From positions 2,986,939-3,050,938 of the forward strand of contig NZ_AP028056.1 in the NCBI RefSeq assembly GCF_030297015.1: a stretch of 64,000 nucleotides of DNA. Reading direction: 5' to 3'. Made by a program: the position numbers and the translations under genes. The notes beneath the pieces were generated by a model that was given only the letters and a program-made list of their open reading frames with translations, searched no databases and was not told where the DNA came from. Below, one piece after another: positions 18,578 through 26,598 of this stretch. Source of the DNA: Brooklawnia propionicigenes (GTDB taxonomy: Bacteria > Actinomycetota > Actinomycetes > Propionibacteriales > Propionibacteriaceae). Position 1 is the first letter of the stretch; every line of letters starts with the position of its first letter.

Positions 18578-18739
18578 TCAGGCCCTACCCAGGATGCGGT
18601 TCAGGTTGGTGCTGCACACCGGGCACTTCGCTTTGGCCATCTTGGTGCCCTTGTCGTTCACCACGACGATTCCCTTGGCCTCGCGCTTCTCCTTGCACTT
18701 CACGCAGTAGAACTCGCCTTCGTAGGTTTCCTCAGCCAC
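18578..18739 (-). CDS. DUF5679-type zinc-ribbon microprotein (53 aa)
   Basis: A 53-residue protein with two C-x-x-C knuckles: F-Y-C-V-K-C-K-E-K (Cys12, Cys15) and K-C-P-V-C-S-T-N-L (Cys39, Cys42), ending in N-R-I-L-G-R-A. This matches the small DUF5679 proteins annotated in many Actinobacteria. It probably binds one zinc; its role is unknown. The start is a GTG with a GGAG site 7 bases upstream. It lies convergent to uvrD2, 25 bases from the uvrD2 stop. The Cys spacing, the Lys-rich knuckles and the codon bias support a real gene despite its size. Confidence 0.85.
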   Translation of the reverse strand: MAEETYEGEFYCVKCKEKREAKGIVVVNDKGTKMAKAKCPVCSTNLNRILGRA

Positions 18740-18895
18740 TGTTGTCTCCTTAGTTTGGGGGCCGGGTTACAGGCCACTGACGCCGATATTAGCCGTCGCC
18801 GGTATCGGTCGCAGCCAGTCGCCCGGCCGCGAAACCGGGAGATCCACGCGGGAAACGCTCATCCGGCAGGCCGTTGGTCTCGGCTGATGCGCGAG

Positions 18896-18982
18896 AGAGC
18901 CCCCGGAGCCGAATCTCATGCCTTCCCCTGCACGGATTCGATCGCCGGAGGCTCTACAGGCAAGCTAGTGCCCTGCGGGCAC
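18896..18982 (+). ncRNA. Candidate structured RNA or leader upstream of the YgjP-like protease
   Basis: The 270-base gap before 19010 holds a nested fold. An outer stem pairs AGAGCCcCCGG (18896-18906) with CCGGaGGCTCT (18945-18955), with one mismatch. An inner stem pairs CGAATC (18910-18915) with GATTCG (18935-18940). A separate perfect 6-bp hairpin GTGCCC-TGC-GGGCAC follows at 18968-18982. No T-run follows, so it does not look like an intrinsic terminator. It could be a structured 5' leader of the protease gene or a small RNA on either strand. I do not recognise a known riboswitch. Confidence 0.35.
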
Positions 18983-19009
18983 CACCGTCAAGACGGACAG
19001 GAGTGAGCG

Positions 19010-19609
19010 ATGCCGAGCTTTCAACAGAGTCCACCGGCAGCTGAGGCCTTGCCCACGGCCGCATTGCGCCTGCCACCGCTACCCGATGGTCTGGCCGGAG
19101 TGAGGGTGCGACGCAGCACACGCCGCCGCAAGACGGTTTCGGCGCGTCTGGAGGCGGGCGAGATCATCGTCTTCCTGCCTTGCGGGCTATCCACGTCCCA
19201 AGAGCAGGAGTGGGTGAACCGGATGGTGGAGCGCGTGGTGACCAAGCGAGCGCGCCCAGCCCGTTCGGACGAGGAGCTGGCCCGCCGGGCCGACGAGATC
19301 GCCACCCGCTACCTCGACGTGCCTGCCGGATGCGAGTTGCGGGCCTCATCGGTGCGTTGGGTGACCAATATGAACCATCGGGGGGGATCGTGCAGCGTCG
19401 ATACCGGGGCGATCCGGCTGAGTGACCGGCTAAGGCAGATGCCCGACTGGGTGGTCGGCTACGTGCTCGCCCACGAGCTGGCCCACCTCAAATATGCCGG
19501 GCATGGCCCGAAGTTCTGGGCCCTGGTCAAGCACTATCCGCAGGCCGAGCGTGCCGGCGGCTACCTGGACGGTTGGAGCGCCGCCCGCTCGTCCACACCG
19601 GGCAGCTAG
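19010..19609 (+). CDS. YgjP-like/M48-type zinc metallopeptidase domain protein
   Basis: A 199-aa protein of the YgjP/DUF45 (WLM/SprT-like) metallopeptidase group. The zinc site is H-E-L-A-H-L-K-Y-A-G-H-G-P-K-F-W: HExxH plus the third His six residues on. Upstream it has the typical R-R-S-x-R-R-x-K-T-V-S-A-R-L start and S-V-R-W-V-T-N-M-N-H-R-x-G-S. There is no signal peptide, so it is probably cytoplasmic. A GGAG site precedes the ATG by 6 bases. Its stop overlaps the stop of the convergent DUF2342 protease by 4 bases. Substrate unknown. Confidence 0.85.
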   Translation: MPSFQQSPPAAEALPTAALRLPPLPDGLAGVRVRRSTRRRKTVSARLEAGEIIVFLPCGLSTSQEQEWVNRMVERVVTKRARPARSDEELARRADEIATRYLDVPAGCELRASSVRWVTNMNHRGGSCSVDTGAIRLSDRLRQMPDWVVGYVLAHELAHLKYAGHGPKFWALVKHYPQAERAGGYLDGWSAARSSTPGS

Positions 19610-20940
19610 TCGTCGGCGTTCCCCGACTCGTCGCGGCGTTCCCGCTCGGCCTGCTCCAGCAGCTGCGCCAACTCCACGTCCATCTCGTCGCCGGCGGCCG
19701 TGTCCTGGTCCGGGGCGAGCAGCCGCAGCGGGTCGTCCAAGTCGTCGGCGCTGGGCATGAGATCGGGATGCGCCCACACGGCGTCCCGCCCGGCCACGCC
19801 GCGCTCACGGGTGAGTCCCGCCCACAGGTTGGCGGCATCGCGGATCCTGCGGGGAGCCAGCTCCAGACCCACCAGCGCGGAAAACAGCTGCTGAGCAGGA
19901 CTGTTGGTGGCCCGACGGCGCCGGACGACCTCGGACAGCGCATTCGCGGCGTGCGGCATCCACCTGCTCACCGTGGTCGCGGTCACTTCGTCCACCCATC
20001 CCTCGACCAGCGCCAGCAGCGTCTCCAGCCGCGCCAGGATCTCGAGTTGGAGATCGGACTGGGTGGGGGAGAACAGCCGGCCCTGCAACTGCTCGCTGAG
20101 TTCCGCGAGGCGTTCGGGAGTCAAGGAGCTGAGATCGCTGACTTCGATCGTCGAGGTGATGGCGCCGACATCGATGGTGATCTCGCGAGCGTAGTGCTCC
20201 AGCAGGGCCAGCATCTGCGGGACGAGCCAGCCGACGTGGGCGAACAGTCGTTGCCGGGCGCCTTCGCGGACCGCAAGATAGATGCGCACATCGTTGTCGG
20301 AGATGCCCAGTCCTGAGCTGAAGCCGCTGACGTTGGTGGGCAGCAGCACCACCTGCGGCGCCGGCAGCAACTGCATGCCGATCTCGCTGCCCGAAACGAT
20401 CACGCCGGAGATCTTGCCCATGGCCTGCGCAAGCTGGGCGGTGTACATCGCACCAGCCGAGGTGCGCAGCATGGGAGCCATCATCGCGCCGAACTGACCG
20501 AGTTCGGCGGGTACCCCTTCGGCCGAGGAGAACTGCTCACCGAACGAGGTGGCCAGAGCGTCCGCGATGCGCGTCACGATCGGTTCGGCGATGGTGCGCC
20601 AGGCACCCATGGTGTTCTCGACCCATTCGGCCCGGCTCCACGCGGCGGCCGGACGAGTGAGTGCATCGAAGCTGACATGTTGATCCAGCCACAGGCTGGC
20701 AAGCCGATCCGCCTCCGCGACATCGTGCTGATCCCGCTGGCTGGGCGCCGGGTCCGGGCCGAGCGATGCCGCCACATGGCGCGCCGTCGCCTTGGCGTAA
20801 CTCCAATCGATGCCCTTGCCGTCGCTGGTGCCGGCCATGGACGCCATCGCCTGCTGCAACTGGGCGATCAGCTTGTTGAAGTCGAAATCATCGCCGGAGC
20901 CGCCGAACTGGGCGAACCAATTGGCCATGTCGTCGTTCAT
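19606..20940 (-). CDS. DUF2342 zinc-dependent metalloprotease / putative hydrolase
   Basis: A 444-aa actinobacterial protein of the DUF2342 family (mycobacterial Rv3195-like), annotated as a putative zinc-dependent metallohydrolase or 'F420-biosynthesis-associated' protein without proven function. The N-terminus is rich in Gly, Asp and Phe (F-G-G-S-G-D-D-F-D-F-N-K-L). The core carries I-Y-L-A-V-R-E-G-A-R-Q-R-L-F-A-H-V-G-W-L, the most conserved family segment, and the C-terminal tail is strongly acidic. It is divergent from the PDZ/Lon-like gene (124 bases between starts), as in mycobacteria. No transmembrane segment is evident. Confidence 0.85.
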   Translation of the reverse strand: MNDDMANWFAQFGGSGDDFDFNKLIAQLQQAMASMAGTSDGKGIDWSYAKATARHVAASLGPDPAPSQRDQHDVAEADRLASLWLDQHVSFDALTRPAAAWSRAEWVENTMGAWRTIAEPIVTRIADALATSFGEQFSSAEGVPAELGQFGAMMAPMLRTSAGAMYTAQLAQAMGKISGVIVSGSEIGMQLLPAPQVVLLPTNVSGFSSGLGISDNDVRIYLAVREGARQRLFAHVGWLVPQMLALLEHYAREITIDVGAITSTIEVSDLSSLTPERLAELSEQLQGRLFSPTQSDLQLEILARLETLLALVEGWVDEVTATTVSRWMPHAANALSEVVRRRRATNSPAQQLFSALVGLELAPRRIRDAANLWAGLTRERGVAGRDAVWAHPDLMPSADDLDDPLRLLAPDQDTAAGDEMDVELAQLLEQAERERRDESGNADD

Positions 20941-21064
20941 CGCTCACCATCGTTCCTGGTTCTTGCCTGACATCCATTCAACCGCACCGGACAACCGGCC
21001 CGTGCCCTGGTTGGCCCAACAGGTAGAGTCAGGACATACCTATCTGCAATGGAAGGGCAGGCCT

Positions 21065-22111
21065 ATGACCAAACAAGGCTGGACGGCCGTCGTCTCCACA
21101 GCCTTGTTCGTCATGCTCATCATCGCGATCTCGCTTATCCCGGTGCCTTTCGTGCGCTGGTCGTCGGGCCCGGCGATCGATCTGCTGGGCAGCAATGGTG
21201 ACAACTCGGTGCTGCAGATCAGTGGTGCGAACAGCTACCCTGCGACCGGCGAATTGCTGCTGCCCACCGTCTCGGTGACGAAGGCGGATTCCGAGATGAC
21301 GCTGCCGCAGGCATTCCTGGCCTATGTGATGCCGGACGAAACGGTGCTGCCGCGTGAGAAGGTCTACCCGGCGGGACTGCCCGCCGATCAGCAGCAGGGC
21401 AACGAGAACAAACTCATGACCGATTCTCAGCGTGATGCGGCGGTGGCTGCGCTGATGGCCGCGGGCATCCCCGTCCAGCCGCTGCCCCAGGTCACCCAGG
21501 TATCCAGTTCCGGGCCCTCCTACGGCAAGGTCGAGGTCGGTGATCTCATCAGCACCGTCAACGGGTCGGTGGTGGAGCGCCGATCCGAGGTCCGGGCCAT
21601 TCTGAATCAGGAGCAGCCCGGCTCGGTGATTCGGCTGGGCCTGCTGCGCGCCAATCAGCAACTGGAAGTCTTCGTCGTCGCGGTGGCCTCCCAGGACGAC
21701 CCGTCGGTCGCCCAGATCGGCGTCGAACTGGAGAACAGCTACCAGCACTCGGTGGACGTCCAGCTGAACATCACCCCCGGTGTGGTCGGCTCATCGGGCG
21801 GTCTGCCGTTCGCCCTGGCGATCTATGACGATCTGACCTCCGGCGCGCTGATCGATGGGCGCGTGGTGGCCGCGACCGGCACGATCACCGCCACCGGGGA
21901 CGTCGGCTCGATCGGCGCCCTGCGGCAGAAGCTGCGCGGTGCAGAACACGCAGGCGCTCAGATCATGCTGGTTCCCGAGGGCAACTGCGTGGACATCGAA
22001 GGCGTTGACACGTCGGTGACGGTCGTCAAGGTGACCAAATTGACAGACGCGATCACTAGCCTGGAATTACTGAAGAATCCGAGTACTGCCGATCAGGTGC
22101 CGAGATGTTGA
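21065..22111 (+). CDS. Membrane-anchored PDZ and Lon-like (S16) serine protease
   Basis: A 348-aa secreted or membrane-anchored protease. An N-terminal transmembrane helix (about residues 8-28) is followed by an extracytoplasmic region, a PDZ domain (about 155-230, with V-G-D-L-I-S-T-V-N-G) and an S16 Lon-like domain. In the last, P-G-V-V-G-S-S-G-G-L-P-F provides the catalytic Ser and L-R-Q-K-L-R-G-A the Lys. The ATG at 21065 is chosen because the hydrophobic anchor follows directly; a longer reading frame begins inside the divergent gene. First gene of an operon: its end overlaps the PPA1309-family gene by 7 bases. Mycobacteria carry the same gene next to UPF0182. Confidence 0.9.
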   Translation: MTKQGWTAVVSTALFVMLIIAISLIPVPFVRWSSGPAIDLLGSNGDNSVLQISGANSYPATGELLLPTVSVTKADSEMTLPQAFLAYVMPDETVLPREKVYPAGLPADQQQGNENKLMTDSQRDAAVAALMAAGIPVQPLPQVTQVSSSGPSYGKVEVGDLISTVNGSVVERRSEVRAILNQEQPGSVIRLGLLRANQQLEVFVVAVASQDDPSVAQIGVELENSYQHSVDVQLNITPGVVGSSGGLPFALAIYDDLTSGALIDGRVVAATGTITATGDVGSIGALRQKLRGAEHAGAQIMLVPEGNCVDIEGVDTSVTVVKVTKLTDAITSLELLKNPSTADQVPRC

Positions 22112-22656
22112 GCAATCACGAACAGCAGACCGAAGCGCTGCTGGCCGGACTCATTGAGGTCGAGCGCTACGTGGGTGTGGCCGGCTGGGATCAGCCGGCC
22201 CGCCTTTTTGCCCTCGTCCCCACGACCGCGCTGCTCGAAGCCGAGCCCGCGCTGGCCGATCAGCTGACGGTGACCGGTCCGGACGCGTTGTCGTCCATCG
22301 AACAAGACGGTTTTCACCCTGGCACTGATCTGATGACCGCGCTCTCGCAGATCTGCTGGCCGCCGACGGTCGCCGGCTGTGCCTTGTCGACCGAACGCAG
22401 CTTCCTGCCGGCCGGGGCCGAACAGGACATCCCCGCCAATCCGGAGCTCGCCGCCGAGTTCGTGGCCCAGCATCCGCAGCGGCAGGATCTGCGGGTGGTC
22501 GCCGGCGCAGTGCGTGCAACCGACGGCGCGATTCTCACCCACTGCGTGGCTCGCGTGGCCACCAATCCCGACGATTTACTTGTCGGGGCCGACATGGTGC
22601 CGGCCCTGACGCAAGCTGTTGCCTGGACGCTGCAAGACAACGAGGGGAACTCATGA
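22105..22656 (+). CDS. PPA1309 family protein (unknown function)
   Basis: A 183-aa soluble protein of the actinobacterial PPA1309 family (named after a Propionibacterium acnes locus). Visible features: an N-terminal helix Q-T-E-A-L-L-A-G-L-I-E-V-E-R-Y-V-G, then W-D-Q-P-A-R-L-F-A-L-V and a conserved core W-P-P-T-V-A-G-C-A-L-S-T-E-R-S-F-L-P. No catalytic motif is recognisable. It overlaps its upstream neighbour by 7 bases and the UPF0182 gene by 4, so it is co-translated with two membrane proteins. This arrangement is widespread in Actinobacteria. Confidence 0.85.
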   Translation: MLSNHEQQTEALLAGLIEVERYVGVAGWDQPARLFALVPTTALLEAEPALADQLTVTGPDALSSIEQDGFHPGTDLMTALSQICWPPTVAGCALSTERSFLPAGAEQDIPANPELAAEFVAQHPQRQDLRVVAGAVRATDGAILTHCVARVATNPDDLLVGADMVPALTQAVAWTLQDNEGNS

Positions 22657-25547
22657 GCTCCACCATCACCGGTGATCGCGCCGCACCGAGACGACGCAAT
22701 GCACTGGCTCCGACGATAGCCATCTTGGCAGTAGTGATGCTGCTGTTCATTCTCTTCGCGCGGATCTGGACCGACCTGCTGTGGTACCGCTCGGTCGATG
22801 CCACCCAGGTCTTCACCGTGCGCCTGATCAGCACGATGGGGCTCTTTGCCATCTTCGGCATCCTGATGGGCGCTGCCGCCTGGATCAATATGGCAATCGC
22901 CTACCGGTTGCGCCCGCGCGGCGCCCAGGCGGCCAACTCGTCCAGCACGCTCGGCAACTATCGCCAACTGATGGAAAGGCGTCCCCAGCTGGTGATCGCC
23001 GTGCCGTCGGTGCTGCTTGCCATTCTGGCCGGTGCCGGCGCGGTGTCGAATGTGGATCTGTTCCTGGCCTGGCTGAACGCGACACCGTTCGGGACCACCG
23101 ACCCCTACTTCGGTCTGGATGTGGCCTTCTTCATCTTTCACCTGCCATGGTGGCGTTTTGTGGTCGGCCAGCTGATCTGGACGCTGATCGTCGCGCTGCT
23201 CGCTGCGGCAGCGGTGCATTTCGTCACCGGCTCGCTGCGTACCAGCCCGATGCGGGTGACGTCGCCGGCCGCCGGTCAGTCGCCGGAGATCAAGTTCAGC
23301 AATCCGTTCACGAAGAATGCTCAGGCTCATCTGTCGGTGGTGATGGGGCTGATCATGCTCGCCATCGGCGTCGACCAGTGGCTGGGGCGCTATGTCTTCT
23401 CGATCTCGGACAACGACGCGCTGTTCACCGGCATCGGCTACACCGACGATCATGCCCGGATCACCGCGAAGATGATCATGTCGATCATCTGCCTGGTCTG
23501 CGCGATCGCCTTCTTCATCAATGCGAAGCTGCGCCGCTGGGTGCTGCCGACCTCGGCGGTGGCCCTGGCCGTGGCGTCCAGCCTGATCGTCCAGGGTGCC
23601 TACCCGGCCCTTGTGCAGCAGTTCGATGTGCGGCCCAACGAGCCCGACCGTGAACGTCCCTATATCGTCAACCAGATTCAAGCGACCCGGCAGGCCTACG
23701 GCGTGGCCGATGTCGAGATCACCGACTATTCCGCCAGAACCACTGTCAGCGCCGGCCAGCTGGTTCAGGATGCCTCGGTGCTGCCCGGTATCCGGCTGAT
23801 GGACCCACAGGTCATCTCGCCGACCTTCGAACAGCTGCAGCAGGTGCGCGGCTACTACCAGTTCCCCGATGTGCTGGATGTCGACAGATACACCATCGAC
23901 GGCCAGGAGACCGACGCGATCGTCGCGGCGCGCGAGATCAACGTGGCCGGGCTGCCGCCGGCGAACCAGAGCTGGAACAACGTGCACACCGTGTACACGC
24001 ACGGTTACGCAATGGTGGGAGCCTACGGCAACCGCCGCCAGCCCAGCGGTGAACCCGAGTGGATCGTCCGCGATATTCCTCCGGTAGGCGCCCTCGAACA
24101 GGTCCAGCCACGCATCTACTTCGGTGAGAACACCACCGAGTATGCGATCGTCGGCACTGCGGAGGGGCTGGATCCGGTAGAACTCGACACTCCGGGCGGC
24201 GGTAACGACACGGGTGCCGGCGAGTCGTACAACACCTATGACGGCTCCGGGGGCGTGCCGATCGGCAACATCTTCACCCGGGCGTTGTTCGCGTCCCGCT
24301 TCGGCAACATCAACCTGCTGCTGAGCAGCCGCGTGCACTCCGAGTCCAAGATCTTGTTCGACCGGACGCCGGCCGAGCGGGTGGCCAAGGTGGCCCCGTG
24401 GCTGAACATCGACAAGGATCCGTATCCGGCGGTTGTCGACGGTCGGGTGGTGTGGATCGTGGATGGCTACACCACATCCGACAGCTATCCGAACTCGCAG
24501 CGGGTCGATCTGGCGAGCGCCACCAGCGACTCGACGAGTTCGTGGACCCCGATCGGTACCGAGCGCCAGAACGTCAACTACATGCGCAATTCGGTCAAGG
24601 CCGTGGTCGATGCCTATGACGGCTCGGTCACCCTCTATGCCTGGGATACCGATGATCCGGTACTGCAGACCTGGGAGAAGGTCTACCCGGACATGCTGCA
24701 TTCGGTCGACGAGGTCAGCCCCGATCTGATGGCGCATTTCCGCTACCCGCAGGATCTGTTCAAGGTCCAGCGCCAGATTCTCGGCCGCTACCACATGACC
24801 AACCCGGATGCCTGGTACCAGCAGTCCGATCTGTGGGTGGTCCCGGAGGATCCGCGTTCAGCCGACACGAAGGAACCGGCCTACTATCTGTCGATCAAGT
24901 GGCCCGGCGACGAGATGCCGGTGTTCAGCCAGACGGCGGTCTTCGTGCCGAACGAACGTGAGAATCTGGGTGCCTATATGGCGGTGGTCGCCGACGCAGC
25001 CAGCCCTGACTACGGCAAGCTCCGGGTGCTGAGGCTCTCGGACACCCATCAGGTGCCCGGTCCGAACCAAACGTTCAACGCCATCCAGACCGACCAGTTG
25101 GTGCAGCAGGCGCTGTTGCCGTTCACCAGCCAGGGCGCTGCTGAACCGGTCTACGGCAACCTGCTGACACTCCCGCTGGGCGGCGGGCTGATCTACGTCA
25201 ACCCGATCTACACGCGGGGCAAGACGCAGGGCTCCTACCCAGTGCTGCGGTTCATCGTGGTGCGTTTCGGTGACCACATCGGGCTCGGGTCGACTCTTCA
25301 GGAGGCACTGGACCAGGTCTTCGAAGGCGACGCGGGCGCGTCCACCGGCGAAGAGGAGGTCAACGGTGGCGAGACCCCGACGACGCCGTCCACCGGGCTG
25401 GCCGCGGTGCAGCAGGCCCTGCAGGAGGCGGCCAACGCCTACACTGCTGCCGACGCCGCGCTGACCAGGGGCGATCTGGGCGAGTATCAGCGCCAGATCG
25501 AGATCGCCCGGCAGAAGCTGCAGGACGCCCAGAACGCGGCCCGGTAG
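22653..25547 (+). CDS. UPF0182 family large membrane protein
   Basis: A 964-aa protein of the UPF0182 family. About seven transmembrane helices occupy the first 340 residues, starting with a hydrophobic segment after a basic N-terminus (P-R-R-R-N-A-L-A). A very large extracytoplasmic domain follows, containing family-typical N-Y-M-R-N-S-V-K, G-R-Y-H-M-T-N-P and L-P-L-G-G-G-L-I-Y. The C-terminal tail is acidic and then Ala/Gln-rich and helical. The function of the family is not established. It is the last gene of the operon (ATGA overlap with its upstream neighbour). The next downstream sequence is an insertion element 38 bases away. Confidence 0.93.
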   Translation: MSSTITGDRAAPRRRNALAPTIAILAVVMLLFILFARIWTDLLWYRSVDATQVFTVRLISTMGLFAIFGILMGAAAWINMAIAYRLRPRGAQAANSSSTLGNYRQLMERRPQLVIAVPSVLLAILAGAGAVSNVDLFLAWLNATPFGTTDPYFGLDVAFFIFHLPWWRFVVGQLIWTLIVALLAAAAVHFVTGSLRTSPMRVTSPAAGQSPEIKFSNPFTKNAQAHLSVVMGLIMLAIGVDQWLGRYVFSISDNDALFTGIGYTDDHARITAKMIMSIICLVCAIAFFINAKLRRWVLPTSAVALAVASSLIVQGAYPALVQQFDVRPNEPDRERPYIVNQIQATRQAYGVADVEITDYSARTTVSAGQLVQDASVLPGIRLMDPQVISPTFEQLQQVRGYYQFPDVLDVDRYTIDGQETDAIVAAREINVAGLPPANQSWNNVHTVYTHGYAMVGAYGNRRQPSGEPEWIVRDIPPVGALEQVQPRIYFGENTTEYAIVGTAEGLDPVELDTPGGGNDTGAGESYNTYDGSGGVPIGNIFTRALFASRFGNINLLLSSRVHSESKILFDRTPAERVAKVAPWLNIDKDPYPAVVDGRVVWIVDGYTTSDSYPNSQRVDLASATSDSTSSWTPIGTERQNVNYMRNSVKAVVDAYDGSVTLYAWDTDDPVLQTWEKVYPDMLHSVDEVSPDLMAHFRYPQDLFKVQRQILGRYHMTNPDAWYQQSDLWVVPEDPRSADTKEPAYYLSIKWPGDEMPVFSQTAVFVPNERENLGAYMAVVADAASPDYGKLRVLRLSDTHQVPGPNQTFNAIQTDQLVQQALLPFTSQGAAEPVYGNLLTLPLGGGLIYVNPIYTRGKTQGSYPVLRFIVVRFGDHIGLGSTLQEALDQVFEGDAGASTGEEEVNGGETPTTPSTGLAAVQQALQEAANAYTAADAALTRGDLGEYQRQIEIARQKLQDAQNAAR

Positions 25548-25585
25548 CGGAGGCCTCTGGATCCGAGCTTTCCAGACAGGGCTAG

Positions 25586-26598
25586 GTCGTGTTACGTAAG
25601 TCGTTTGAGCCAGTCGTTGATTACTCCGATGTGGAGGGTGGCGGTGTAGCGGACAGCGAGTTTGTCGTAGCGGGTGGCGAAGGCTCGTTGGTGTTTGAGC
25701 TTGTTGATGCCACATTCGACCGCGTGGCGGTCCTTGTAGGTGGTTGGGTTGAACGCTGGCGGGCGACCGCCCCGGCGGCCACGGCGTCGGCGGTTGCGGG
25801 CCTGGTCGGCCGGGGTCGGGATGGTGGCTTTGATCCGATGATCACGTAGCCAAGCCCGGTTGGCCCGTGAGGAGTACGCCTTGTCGGCCAACACGCGATC
25901 GGGACGCCGGCGCGGTGCCCCGACCGGGTTGGCGACCTTGATCGCTTCCAGCACGGTGGTGAACTCCGGACTGTCGCCGGCTTGGCCGCCGGTGATGTGG
26001 AAGGCCAGCAGGCCACGGTCTTGGTCCACGGCCAGATGTGTCTTGGTGGACCAGCCGCCCCGGGAACGACCGAACCCGTGATCGGCGGGTTCTCCGGGAA
26101 CCCGTTCGACCGAGTCACGTCGAGCACCAGCGGCGTGAACGTGCCCACGACAGCTGGTGGAGTCCACCGAGACCTGCCATTTCACCTTGCCACGAGCCTG
26201 TGCAACGGCTCGCAGCGTGTCCTCGATGTGTTCCCACACCCCGCGGATCTGCCAGGTGGCGAACAACATGTAGATCCGTCCCCAGGGTCCGTACCGGTCG
26301 GGGACATCGCGCCATGGGCATCCCACTCTCGCTCGGTGACGTATCCCATCGATCAGCTGCCGTAACGGCCATTTGCGTGGCCGTCCCCGTGCTGGGGGAG
26401 TTGGCAGCACGCTCTGGAGGAGCGCCCACTGAGCATCGGTGAGGTCATGACGGCGGGCAACATCTACGATTGGCACGAGGACTCCCGGGGAAGTAGGAGT
26501 GACTAGATACCAATCCGTCTACCCCGGGAGCCCTCCCACCGTCAGGACCGACACGCCAGCCGCCACACCCTCGTCGGACACCACTTTCGAAACACGAC
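25586..26598 (-). mobile_element. IS5-family insertion sequence, complete
   Basis: A 1013-bp element with one transposase gene. Its ends form an inverted repeat: GTCGTGTTACGTAA at 25586 against GTCGTGTTTCGAAA read inward from 26598 (12 of 14 identical). It is flanked by CTAG on both sides (25582-25585 and 26599-26602), matching the YTAR-type 4-bp target duplication of IS5-group elements; because CTAG is palindromic, a TA duplication cannot be excluded. The right-hand CTAG supplies the TAG stop codon of the neighbouring M16 peptidase gene. The intact ends and open reading frame suggest a recent insertion. Confidence 0.88.
25592..26476 (-). CDS. IS5-family DDE transposase
   Basis: A 294-aa transposase with an N-terminal DUF4096-type domain (L-T-D-A-Q-W-A-L-L-Q-S-V-L-P, then G-C-P-W-R-D-V-P) and a DDE_Tnp_1 catalytic domain. 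The likely catalytic residues lie in V-D-S-T-S-C-R-G-H, L-A-D-K-A-Y-S-S and H-A-V-E-C-G-I-N-K-L-K. It is a single uninterrupted frame, with no frameshift needed. The start is a GTG 123 bases inside the element's right end, and the stop lies in the left terminal repeat. Full length, so the element may still be active. Confidence 0.92.
   Translation of the reverse strand: MPIVDVARRHDLTDAQWALLQSVLPTPPARGRPRKWPLRQLIDGIRHRARVGCPWRDVPDRYGPWGRIYMLFATWQIRGVWEHIEDTLRAVAQARGKVKWQVSVDSTSCRGHVHAAGARRDSVERVPGEPADHGFGRSRGGWSTKTHLAVDQDRGLLAFHITGGQAGDSPEFTTVLEAIKVANPVGAPRRRPDRVLADKAYSSRANRAWLRDHRIKATIPTPADQARNRRRRGRRGGRPPAFNPTTYKDRHAVECGINKLKHQRAFATRYDKLAVRYTATLHIGVINDWLKRLT

Noticed and set aside
18880-18985. 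Glycine-riboswitch or tRNA-like match in the structured region
   Set aside because: CTCTACAGGCAA resembles the end of a glycine aptamer and the GGATTCGATC recalls a T-loop, but the conserved aptamer core and a full cloverleaf cannot be drawn.
18539-19006. 155-codon plus-strand frame between uvrD2 and the YgjP-like gene
   Set aside because: It overlaps the well-supported DUF5679 gene on the other strand and the structured intergenic region; no ribosome-binding site or domain.
22314-24794. 826-codon minus-strand frame opposite the UPF0182 gene
   Set aside because: A shadow of UPF0182 codons: His/Arg/Gln-rich, with no domain or ribosome-binding site.
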